Source: Alphaproteobacteria bacterium (GTDB lineage: Bacteria; Pseudomonadota; Alphaproteobacteria; Rhizobiales; Aestuariivirgaceae). From it: a stretch of 5,986 nucleotides of DNA. The number at the start of each line of letters is the position of its first letter. Position 1 is the first letter of the stretch. Location of the stretch: the NCBI GenBank assembly GCA_024279045.1, contig JAJRRZ010000232.1:1-5986 (forward strand), written 5' to 3'. The position numbers were made by a program, and so were the translations under genes. The notes below the pieces were generated by a model, which had not been told where the DNA came from, made no database searches, and was given only the letters and a program-made list of their open reading frames with translations. This document shows positions 5,981 through 5,986 of the stretch, one piece after another.

Positions 5981-5986
5981 CCTCAA

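Larger units (their letters stand above)
5586..5986. other. gene-free, hairpin-rich region of about 400 bases
   Basis: No convincing gene is present on either strand. Open frames here (5546-5809 on +, and 5620-5838 and 5720-5986 on -) lack good ribosome binding sites, have coding-unlike composition and match nothing I recognise. The stretch contains short palindromes: TGCAA-T-TTGCA at 5595-5605 and GCAGCTGC at 5608-5615. It also holds a strong stem-loop at 5666-5700, a cluster of inverted repeats at 5786-5834 and a terminator-like end at 5939-5980. It could hold a small RNA, the degraded remains of a gene, or plain intergenic sequence. Confidence 0.6.

Noticed and set aside
5720..5986. 88-residue minus-strand frame at the window edge
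   Set aside because: It starts from TTG at the last bases of the window. Its Pro/Arg/Gln-rich composition has no recognisable motif. It could be partial, but there is no support for it.

Overview
The window looks like chromosomal DNA from a GC-rich alphaproteobacterium, most likely from the Rhodospirillales/Acetobacterales side. The evidence is a pmbA, CysQ-type phosphatase and DUF4170 cluster, a plant-type glutamate-cysteine ligase, and strongly GC-biased codons. I cannot fix the genus. I see no insertion sequence, integrase, CRISPR array, tRNA or rRNA.

Layout, all genes on the + strand. 62-418: unrecognised 118-residue protein with two CxxC pairs, behind a promoter-like box at the window edge. 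419-516: 98-base leader with small hairpins, one touching the ribosome binding site of the next gene. 517-1884: pmbA/tldE. 1871-2776: CysQ/inositol-monophosphatase family gene, TTG start, overlapping pmbA by 14 bases, with an odd XXG-repeat tail. 2773-3009: DUF4170 protein, overlapping the phosphatase gene by ATGA. 3050-3523: rnhA. 3591-4973: gshA. 4974-5138: leader with a possible promoter and small palindromes. 5139-5585: DUF1931 protein with a predicted tandem histone fold. 5586-5986: about 400 bases without a credible gene but with several hairpins, ending in a terminator-like structure.

The block 517-4973 reads as one co-directional cluster, with translational coupling across pmbA, the phosphatase and DUF4170. 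There is a loose sulfur theme: CysQ enzymes clear the phosphonucleotide left by sulfate assimilation, and GshA commits cysteine to glutathione. That link is inference. Most of the window is housekeeping. The parts that stand out are the histone-fold gene in a lower-GC segment with its own leader, the collagen-like His-rich tail on the phosphatase, and the hairpin-rich gene-free end. I did not find a clearly new multi-gene system.
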